Positions 57,601 through 64,000 of a stretch of 64,000 nucleotides of DNA are shown here, in pieces. How positions within the stretch are numbered: position 1 is the first letter of the stretch; the number at the start of each line of letters is the position of its first letter. A program made the position numbers and the translations under genes. Source of the stretch: Saxidomus purpurata (lineage: Eukaryota; Mollusca; Bivalvia; Venerida; Veneridae); NCBI GenBank assembly GCA_022818135.1, contig JAFMSR010000006.1, forward strand, positions 32,641,497-32,705,496, given 5' to 3'. Under the pieces are notes generated by a model, which saw nothing but the letters and a program-made list of their open reading frames with translations, was not told the DNA's origin and searched no databases.

Positions 57601-60155
57601 TATGTACACTGACACACTTGTTACGTATAAGTGACTTATTATTCAGAGACCTGTGATAAATTTCTAGGATGGTCACAGTACACATACATTGAAACTGAAT
57701 ACAGATTGTTAGATCTATATATGTTTTCATTGTATTATATACTGTACATGAATGTTTTAGTTATACAAAGCGGATGGTCTACGTTCAAGCATTTGACTGT
57801 TATGGCAAGACTATTTACTATTCAATCAAAAAAGAGATATCTCCCTGATTTCATAGGGATATCTCATTAATTACGAGAGACATCGCTAAAAATCAGAGCT
57901 TTTTCAGTAAATGAGAAGATATTTTCTTTTAGCAAAAATATATGTATCTCCCATGTTCTGAAAGAGATATCTTTCCATACTAAAGAGATATCTCTCAATA
58001 TAATAGAGATTTATCTGTAACTTTGAGAGATATCTCTGTATCATTAAATATATCTCTCAAATATAGAAAATATTTCTCAAATGATGTTGAACATATATCT
58101 TTTTAGTAGAAAAAAATTCAGGAGATATTTTTCTGTGATACAAATACATCTGTCAGCGTGAAAGAGATATCTCTATTAAAATGAAAGATATCATTTTGAA
58201 ATAAGAGACATATCTTTTTTTTGGAATATTTAGAAAATGGCTTGCGACAGAATGTGATGTAACGTTTGTGCATGGGAAATGTGTAAATGAACTTGAAATG
58301 TAGAACGTAAAAGATATTCATCCTACCATTGCGCCTTGGCTGCTCCACAATATCATTTGATAGACATACATGAGAATGGTCAAAATAATTGTGCGGATAA
58401 GTCACTAAGGTCTTGTTTTTCAATCACAGGGTGCTTTAAAATCTAATGAAATTTAATTACAACAAATGCACATCGTCAGCACCACATTGGTCTATAACTC
58501 TCATCCGAGGTGAGTTTGTAACAAGTGTAACGTTTGTAAAATATCTAAACCTTCGTGAATTATTTTACGGACAAGAACGCATAGCTTTTATAATAAATGC
58601 GTCCGAAGTTTCCATTATAAGCCTATTATTGTCATTGATATATAGAGGATATTTGTTCGTTTTGAGTGAATATGGAATATATCTCACCGAGAAGTGATAC
58701 AATTGTAATATTTTCACGAGCGCGAAGCGCGAGTTAAAATATGAAAATTGTATCACTTTGAGTTGAGATATATTCCATACCTACTTAAAACAAACAAATT
58801 TTCTTTTTATTTTATGCTTAATATTAAAACAAAAGCAAAATTATTTATATGCACAACTTAAAAAAGTAGTTCCGTTAGGCCTATATCACCCACACTGTGA
58901 CTGATATGAAATCTAAATCATCACTTTATATTTCACTGATATATATAACACAGTATTTCTTTAGTTAGCATAAAATATAAAAAAAAATACTTACCTCTCG
59001 CGTAGTAGGTACTTCCTAATGCCCGTTCTATACCAGCCTGTTCTTTGCCAAGTAGAAGTAACTGGAAAGCCGTTAGTTCAGTCCAGTATGTGAAAGGTAC
59101 TTCAAGATTTATGTTCATTCCTATAGTTTTACTTAGAGCAGTATTTATATCCGTATAAAAGTCAATTACGTCTCTTAATGTCATACTGCTTGACTCAAGT
59201 GACGAACGAAATCCGTGAATATATTCTAGCAGAGACGTTTTGGTATGAACTTGTTTTAGAATATGAATAGCAACCGAGTTTGAAAGAGCATCAACCGAGT
59301 CATCAGTGTTCTTGTAAAGTACAGCGAGTCTCTGTTTTACACCTTGGTCGCCTCCAGATGTAACGAATAGAGCAGTTGTTCCACGTTCGATCTGAATATG
59401 ATGTATCACTTTGGCTACCTCTACACTTGACTGGACATTTTCTTTCAAGGTGTTCATTGACCCCAGCATCTGTTAATTTGACAGAATGGTTACCAGTAAA
59501 CAACCATAAAAATATACGCCTGATAAATGAAAATGTAACGGATACTTATTATATTTAATTTAAATAATTATATACACTTAGTTTATACGAAATCGCCCTA
59601 TTCAGATTTAGATTACGTCGAATGTTTAATGATATCTTTAGATTAAAGCCAAATGAGTAAAGATATTTATAATTTAGTACTTTATGTAAAATGTACTCGG
59701 TATTCAAAATAATGTTCTAGAATAAATTATGTGTGATAAAAAGAGCTAGTAATGTTTTTATATATATATATGTCTCTTCAGATTGATACTAAACTTGTTT
59801 ACATATCCCGAGGAAACCTGTTTAATTCTTAATAATGTACAATTTCAATACAAAACAGCTGTTGACACTTCCGCTATGTCACTGTAAATTTACCCTTAAA
59901 GTACATGTATACGACTATTACCTGTATGTCTTCCACTAGATTAGCGATACTCTGACCAACCACTATAAGCGCAGGAACAGCTGCAAAGAAAGTCAGTTTT
60001 AGCAGATGCAACTTCTTCAAGCCATTTGACTTCACCAGCTGCCAGAGTACCCGTCTTCTGCCGACAAGCCTCGGTGTCTCCTCGATTACACGTAATGTTG
60101 ATACCGTGTCGATACTCGGTTTCTTAGCCTTTCCGGAATTACAGGAATCAGACAT
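42582..60155 (-). CDS. NIT-domain membrane guanylate cyclase, copy 2 (intact)
   Basis: Nine exons with canonical GT-AG junctions, except a GC donor after exon 6, join in frame to a 616-aa protein. TM1 51-71, extracellular NIT domain about 79-332, TM2 about 345-367, signalling helix about 375-415, cyclase domain to the C-terminus. Catalytic features: metal Asp 440 (FSDVVDFT) and Asp 484 (TIGD), 44 apart as in the family; Cys 552 at the purine site; Asn 559 and Arg 563. The second purine-site residue, Glu in canonical guanylate cyclases, is Gln 480. Predicted role is ligand-regulated cGMP synthesis at the membrane; the ligand (nitrate, nitrite or an NO product) is inferred from the domain name, not shown. 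It is a head-to-tail paralog of the gene at 7814-24647. Confidence 0.9.
42785..43020. repeat. ACGG-associated repeat in intron 8 of copy 2
   Basis: Collinear with 8700-8960 of copy 1 (GATCTCAAGTTATGTAGCGG, ACAGACGGACGTGCTC). Confidence 0.55.
43081..43262 (+). mobile_element. SINE in intron 8 of copy 2 (ortholog of 9001-9262)
   Basis: It retains TTGTCGAAAGGTTAGACACA (A-box region) and TTTCAGCCCTGCTACC (B-box region). It is shortened relative to copy 1 and the (AAC)n tail is eroded. Confidence 0.6.
43602..43693 (-). CDS. NIT-cyclase copy 2, exon 8
   Basis: Acceptor GTTTCAG, donor AAG|GTATGT. 92 bp code [20 protein letters not shown], then [11 protein letters not shown]. The last residues depart from the RGxIExK consensus that copy 1 keeps (RGIIEIK), so the two copies have diverged in a normally conserved strand. 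Confidence 0.88.
43838..43990 (+). mobile_element. SINE in intron 7 of copy 2 (ortholog of 9885-10035)
   Basis: GCCGGTGTGGCGAAGTGGTA (A-box region), GATCGATCGCTACCAGTGCC and CTCTCGAGCTTGTTTCAATA align with copy 1. Confidence 0.6.
44175..44273 (-). CDS. NIT-cyclase copy 2, exon 7 (catalytic)
   Basis: Acceptor TATTAG, donor C|GTAAGT. 99 bp code [20 protein letters not shown], then [12 protein letters not shown], a near-perfect match to the guanylate cyclase signature. It holds the purine-site Cys and the catalytic Asn and Arg. Confidence 0.93.
44595..46200. repeat. Duplicated intron 6 sequence (partner 12985-13930)
   Basis: Collinear homology in blocks at 44595-45150, 45270-45400 and 46120-46210. 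The middle block 45400-46110 has no partner in copy 1 and holds an ACGG-type repeat remnant near 45690. Confidence 0.6.
46263..46424 (-). CDS. NIT-cyclase copy 2, exon 6
   Basis: 162 bp code [20 protein letters not shown], then [20 protein letters not shown] and [13 protein letters not shown]. The junction with exon 5 restores TIGD with the second metal Asp. The donor is GCAAGA (GC-AG intron). Confidence 0.93.
46883..47702. mobile_element. Tandem-core element with CCCCCCGAACAC ends, intron 5 of copy 2
   Basis: It starts ATACCCCCCGAACACCCC and ends GTGTTCGGGGGGTAT. About five units of roughly 155 bp lie inside (GTGACCCGAAACATGGACCA, TTATCACTTCTGTGAAGTAT), then ACGG/ACAG tetranucleotides near 47630. 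Pearl/Helentron-like architecture, non-coding, absent from copy 1. Confidence 0.65.
48530..49735 (+). mobile_element. Tandem-core element with (GTCC)n, intron 5 of copy 2
   Basis: It begins CCCCCCGCCGAAGGCGAAGG, has (GTCC)n at 48565-48623, then six units of about 150 bp at about 48630-49505 (CATAACTCCAAAAGTACTTG, GGTAGGAAGTGCAGTGTG), and ends CTGGCGGGGGGATTAACC. Minus-strand ORFs of 67-108 aa are repeats of this unit. Inserted within duplicated intron 5 sequence. Confidence 0.7.
49745..50870 (-). mobile_element. LINE fragment (RT), intron 5 of copy 2
   Basis: The minus strand holds [20 protein letters not shown] near 50500 (RT catalytic ADD box), GTWNL near 50425, and a thumb-like [19 protein letters not shown] near 50130. 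Jockey/CR1-like; frameshifted. Its inner edge lies about 50 bp from the exon 5 donor. Confidence 0.75.
50923..51023 (-). CDS. NIT-cyclase copy 2, exon 5
   Basis: Acceptor TATACAG, donor ATAG|GTATGC. 101 bp code [20 protein letters not shown], then [14 protein letters not shown]. Gln 480 stands at the guanine-recognition Glu position. Confidence 0.93.
52250..52599 (-). CDS. NIT-cyclase copy 2, exon 4 (TM2, signalling helix, first metal Asp)
   Basis: 350 bp after acceptor [21 protein letters not shown]2, [20 protein letters not shown] coiled coil, [19 protein letters not shown] and [15 protein letters not shown] at donor AAG|GTGAAA. The signalling helix and [17 protein letters not shown] entry are typical of membrane and soluble guanylate cyclases. 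Confidence 0.94.
53090..53260. mobile_element. TA-type MITE in intron 3 of copy 2 (ortholog of 20370-20531)
   Basis: CAGTTAACTTCGTATATAAC and GAGTTTACTA ends are mutated relative to copy 1. The ACTCCGGATATAGTGAA subterminal block is conserved. Confidence 0.5.
53452..53738 (-). CDS. NIT-cyclase copy 2, exon 3 (NIT domain, second half)
   Basis: 287 bp: [40 protein letters not shown] to DEQAAKIVQ. Acceptor ATTCCAG, donor CAG|GTAATC; phase 1 in, phase 0 out. Confidence 0.92.
53930..54620 (+). mobile_element. LINE 3' end with zinc-knuckle-like motif, intron 2 of copy 2
   Basis: The plus strand reads [20 protein letters not shown], then [19 protein letters not shown], stop, QCSAL, an arrangement CxxC...H...C like the RT-associated zinc finger of non-LTR elements. 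The piece ends TTAAATGAAATAAACTTGAA. Interrupted by stops, opposite in orientation to the gene. Confidence 0.65.
54620..56790. other. Intron 2 of copy 2, nothing recognised
   Basis: AT-rich, several short random ORFs. It has no counterpart in the much shorter intron 2 of copy 1, so this is inserted or deleted sequence. Confidence 0.45.
56795..57165 (+). repeat. 71-bp minisatellite, five units, intron 2 of copy 2
   Basis: GTATGTCTGTTAAGG recurs at 56832, 56902, 56973, 57044 and 57115 with TTTTAGATGTATATACATTT before it and CTTGTGTGATCACAGG after. Confidence 0.88.
57831..58215. repeat. Cluster of AGAGATATCTCT palindromes
   Basis: About a dozen exact or near copies of GAGATATCTC in 380 bp, irregularly spaced (57833, 57983, 58025, 58161 are the cleanest). 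Not a fixed-period tandem repeat. Confidence 0.75.
58651..58799. mobile_element. 149-bp near-perfect palindrome (MITE), intron 2 of copy 2
   Basis: The arms ATTTGTTCGTTTTGAGTGAA and the matching right arm ending AAACAAACAAAT pair through ATGGAATATATCTCA and TGAGATATATTCCAT, GTGATACAATT and AATTGTATCAC. The centre is CGAGCGCGAAGCGCG (58717-58732). Absent from copy 1 (23365 region), 196 bp from exon 2. Confidence 0.75.
58995..59469 (-). CDS. NIT-cyclase copy 2, exon 2 (NIT domain, first half)
   Basis: Acceptor TTAACAG and donor G|GTAAGTAT bound 475 bp: [23 protein letters not shown] signature [16 protein letters not shown], and [20 protein letters not shown]. The ERG and KEQAGIERA helices are the recurrent features of NIT domains. 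Entry is phase 0, matching the codon-boundary end of exon 1. Confidence 0.94.
59922..60155 (-). CDS. NIT-cyclase copy 2, exon 1 (N-terminus and TM1)
   Basis: ATG at 60155: [20 protein letters not shown], basic [17 protein letters not shown]1 [26 protein letters not shown], donor CAG|GTAATA. The upstream frame is closed by a stop, supporting this start. No signal peptide is needed if TM1 acts as signal anchor. Confidence 0.88.
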
Positions 60156-60299
60156 TGAAACTGAAATGTCACTAGCACTCTTGCAGACAAATTAATTAAG
60201 CTTGAAATAGTAGACTGCCTTGAGTTTCGCTAGATTTGAATTGCGTCAACTTCTCTAGAATTAAAAGAATTTGAAGACAACAAAATTAATATTCTGTTC

Positions 60300-61010
60300 A
60301 TAGCTTGCCAAAAATATTTATTTCGGGAAGACCTGCAGACAGCCATGGAGACAAAGTTTGTGTTTATTCAGTACCTTCTTTTGGCATCACAATAGTCTAT
60401 CCTTCAAGGAAGTTACTGACAATGTAACATCCCTTAAAACGGCCGCACTCGCAGAAAGCACATACTTTGCAGATGATGTTCCATCCCTTGAAAGCGGAAA
60501 AATTCCTTGATTCCAAGATATTGCCGAAGCGACACCCTCTCTAAGATCTGGATCCCGAATTTGAGTAACTTTCGGACGGTTGAATAACACTAAATTTCCT
60601 CGCATGTACTTTTGTGTCAATGGAAACAATGTTCACCTGAGGTGACAAACATGACAATATTTCTGCCAAGTTGTTCATTGATGTCCATTCCGCGCCTCCT
60701 CTTGCGGTCGATTCCGTAATTGTATATCATCAGCTCTGAAATACGTATCAGAATATGAAACTACCGGCATAAATTGCCAATGCGTGATGCGGACCTGTCA
60801 AACCCTGATGGCGTCCAGGATGGCTGCTGTAAATTACCAATACAAGGAAAATTTTATGTCCAGATGCGGCAGTTTTGTTTATTAATGCAATGCCAAGAAA
60901 TTGCATGGGCGTTATTTATTTAATTATGTACAGCAAATTGACATATAACACTGGCTACTTCAAGGTCAACCTCAAAGTAATTTGAGCGTCAAAATTCAAC
61001 ATATTCCTGA
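60300..61010. repeat. Duplicated 5' flank of copy 2 (partner 24780-25720)
   Basis: Collinear blocks to about 61010 (ACATATAACACTGGC, CTTCAAGGTCAAC). It marks the right side of the duplicated unit. Confidence 0.65.
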
Positions 61011-62560
61011 AACATATATATTTACTCTCTATTTTTGTTATTTCAAAGATCTTTTATATGCCTTGGCAATTTATGCCAGCAGTTCCATATACTACATACT
61101 TTGCCCAACATATTGATATATAACATTCTTTGTTATATTTTTATGACCAACTACCCCTTAAAATATGCGACTTTTCAGGTAATTATCACTCTACTACTAG
61201 ATCTAGTTAAATGTGGAACCAGAGTGAAAACAAGGTATACAATAAATTAGTAAAAGCGTGTTCAATTTAAAATTTCGAACCGATAGAAGATGGTTTGGGA
61301 CTATATGTTAACGCTGCTCTATCGGTCAGTCTATTCGTCCGCATTTCGTGTCTGGGCAGTAACTTACTACTATATGCATGGGCCGATTTTCAAATGACTT
61401 CACACAGATGTGACCCATACCATAAGGGTGTATCATGCATCATACATAAGGAGCTCCACTGAAGGTCAATGTTACATTTGGGACTTAAAACCTATAGTGT
61501 AAGGTTATGTACCAGTACTTCGTTTTTGTCACTGGAATGAAACTTCTACATGCCTAATTTTGAAATAACTAATCATAGCTGTTGTCAATACATTACCTGT
61601 TCAAGGTCACATTTCAGTGTCAAAGGTCATGTTTCTATATCTCCCAAACCCTTTGAATGGTCTCCTTGAAACTTTTATAAATGTTTATCTCATGGAGAGA
61701 ATGTAACGAATACGTTTCTCAGCTAAGCAAGTCTGAAGGTCAATGTCACACTTAAAGATCAAATGTCACCTGCTTATATTGTCTATAGGATTTTCATTAA
61801 GCTTGGGTCAAATGTAAATCAGATCAAACTTTATTCATATGTTCATCTCGTCCTGTCGTATTCGGTTGGTGACTTTGTTTGCAAAACTCTATCCATTTGC
61901 TTAACATATAACATTTGAAACGAATAAATATATTTTCTTCATTAATGTAATAGATAATCTATTAGTAACAGACTCGAGAAAAATCTTGTCATCCTACATC
62001 GACTGAGCTTCTGTTGACGGTGAAGTGGTGAATATAAACTAGGTTATCATGTATGCAACATATAACTCTGAACACTTGTTTCAAAGAAAAAATGTTAAGT
62101 TCACCTGAGCCTATGGCTTCAGGATGCGCTTTTAGGATCTATGAATGGCTGGCGTCTGACGTACATCCATAATTAGTTTGTTAACACTCTAACATTCACA
62201 TTTCTGGAGTAATCCAATTCAAACTTGGATACAATATATACGGCCACAATATATCGGGCGAAATCGATAACAGATCAGTAGTTCTAGAGTTATTGTCCCT
62301 GATAAAGCAACTTTTGCCATAGTTGATATTGTTAACACTCTCAAAGCATTCAATACCAAATGTAGAAAGAATGTGGATGACTACAGGGTCTTGATCAACT
62401 TCGTTTTTTGGTCAGATCGGACCAATACTTACAGAGCTATTACCCCTTGGTATATAAACATGTTCTATAATTGACCTTGTTTACACTCTCGGAAACATTT
62501 CTTAAGCAATCATAAGCAATTCTTGAGAAAATGCGTATGACCATTAGATCTTGGATGAGT
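61010..62560. other. Flanking sequence with scattered GGTCA-type repeats
   Basis: Phrases such as TCAAGGTCACATTTCAGTGT and AAAGGTCATGT recur loosely. No gene recognised. Confidence 0.45.
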
Positions 62561-63560
62561 TTAATCAAGGGCCTAATCAGGACAGAAATTTAGCCACGCT
62601 GGTTAAGTATCTGCTGTCAATCTTGTTTTCTGAGACTTATATAAGGACATAACTGAACTATCTTTTAATCCAAAACCGCAATGCATTGGGCTTAGATATT
62701 TGGTTTGTAGAATTTCCGAGAGGTCATTTACCTCTGAAGGTCCAAATTGGCCCCGCCCAATTGGGACACTTGTTTATTGTAGACTTATGTAAGGACTTAT
62801 GTAAGGAAAGACTTTAAATATCTTCCTGTTCAAAACTTAAAGGTATCAAGCTTAGATATTTAGTATGTAGCATGTCCTAGTAGTCCTATAACAATATAAA
62901 CTTAAACTTTTGGGTCAAAATAGGGGTTCACTTTTAATATAGATCTATAAAGGTAAATATTTTAAAATCTCGTTGTCCAAAACCATTAGGCCTAGAGCTT
63001 ACATATTTGGTATGTAGCTTTGCCTAATGGTCCTCTTCCATAATTGTGCAAATCGTAACCCTGGGTTTAAATTGACCCCGTCCCATTGGTCACTTGGTTT
63101 TAGACTTATATACAATGTAAGAAAATACTCGTACTTTATAAATGGTATTACCCAAAACCGTAAGGCGTAGATATGAGACATATAATATGTAGCACTGTCT
63201 AGTGGTCCTCTACCAAGATTGTTCAAATTGTATATAAAAAGTGACCAATGGTCCAGTTTTGAACTCAGGACTATAATTTGCACAGTCTTAGTAGAGGACC
63301 ATGAGGCATTATCAGAGCAGGAACGGAACAAACTGGTCTACTCAATCTTGTTTTCTAAAGACCTACATAAGAAAATACCTAGCATATCCTTTTATGCAAA
63401 GCCATAAGGCCCAGAACTTAGATATTTGGTATGTTGCATTGCCAAGTGGCCGTCTATCAAAATGTTTTAAGTCAAAATTGGCCCCTCCCCGGGGATTACT
63501 TGATTTATGTAGACTTTTGCAAGGAAATATTTTAGGAACGAAATTTGGACCATGTGTGCA
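62560..63560 (-). repeat. Array of about 150-bp satellite-like monomers
   Basis: Phrases near CTTAGATATTTGGTATGTAG recur at about 62695, 62853, 63000, 63168 and 63419, each with a following AAAACC(G/A)(T/A)AAGGC or CCATTGGTCAC-type block. Degenerate; the family also occurs at 36.5, 37.5 and 40 kb. It may relate to the bivalve 160-bp satellite/pearl core family, which I could not test. Confidence 0.6.
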
Positions 63561-64000
63561 GTTTTGCAAACACATTTTAAAAATATAGCTTAAACGTATG
63601 TTTTTGCATTTGATACATGTGCACACATAACATTATAAGTACATGTATTATAAAACAAATTGCAATAATAAAATTTAACCTAGCTGACCATTACTTTGAC
63701 CTTTTAATCTACTTCTTTGTACGTAGAGCCACAGTCATGAAATTTAGACCATGTGTTTATTTTTTTCAAGCAGGTTTCAGTGTTTCTCTTCATCGCACTG
63801 ATTTCAATAATGCTCCTGAATTTGATGTTTTGCCTCAAACTTTCGCAGTGAAGCTAATGGCCATAAATATGTATGGATTCTCAATTTTTGATTGGGATAG
63901 TCAATTTTTCATGGATAATTTTCTCTATATTCAATGGTAATATTGATCATAAAAAATCTTTGACAAAGATTCATAAACTTTGGTTTTAAGTTTGGCGCTG

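Noticed and set aside
63617..63940. 107-aa plus ORF near the right edge
   Set aside because: A related stretch at 30330-30480 is not open in frame; it looks like a dispersed repeat.

Overview
This window reads as non-coding-rich eukaryotic DNA, most likely from a bivalve mollusc. It is AT-rich. It is packed with degenerate mobile elements typical of bivalve genomes: tRNA-derived SINEs, tandem-core elements carrying GTCC/ACGG tetranucleotide runs that resemble pearl/Helentron-type elements, non-LTR retrotransposon pieces, a mariner fragment and foldback MITEs. Its only recognisable protein genes are split into short exons with GT-AG (and one GC-AG) introns. The species cannot be named from the sequence alone.

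The main content is two head-to-tail copies, both on the minus strand, of one gene: a membrane guanylate cyclase with an extracellular NIT (nitrate/nitrite-sensing) domain. Copy 1 spans 24647 down to 7814 and copy 2 spans 60155 down to 42582. I resolved nine coding exons in each. Exons 2 to 9 have identical lengths in the two copies (475, 287, 350, 101, 162, 99, 92 and 51 bp) with matching phases. Exon 1 differs by one codon. The conceptual proteins are 617 and 616 aa: short cytoplasmic N-terminus, TM1, NIT domain (exons 2-3), TM2 and signalling helix (exon 4), class III cyclase domain (exons 4-9). Both metal-binding Asp residues, the catalytic Asn/Arg pair and the purine-site Cys are visible. 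The purine-site Glu is Gln in both copies. Copy 2 looks intact. Copy 1 has lost the splice acceptor of exon 2 and carries several changes at conserved cyclase positions, so it is probably decaying.

The duplication is much larger than the gene. Introns, flanks and several elements inside them are shared (SINEs near 9.0/43.1 kb and 9.9/43.9 kb, a TA-flanked MITE at 20.4/53.1 kb, promoter-side sequence at 24.8/60.3 kb). Homology continues left to about 1.85/38.75 kb. Elements found in only one copy arrived later, or were lost from the other. In copy 1 these are a LINE 33 bp from an exon 6 splice donor, a palindromic CGTACG-rich foldback element, a 115-bp minisatellite and a 1.6-kb poly(C) tract. 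In copy 2 they are a tandem-core element, two LINE fragments and a palindromic MITE.

Layout: 0-1 kb, a CpG-richer patch with three CACGTG boxes and a CRE-like site, possibly the promoter or first exon of a gene lying to the left; 1.8-7.5 kb, repeats; 7.8-24.7 kb, NIT-cyclase copy 1; 25-42 kb, intergenic repeats including a mariner fragment and a pogo-like MITE; 42.6-60.2 kb, NIT-cyclase copy 2; 60.3-64 kb, duplicated 5' flank followed by satellite-like monomers. No rRNA, functional tRNA, CRISPR array or bacterial gene was seen.
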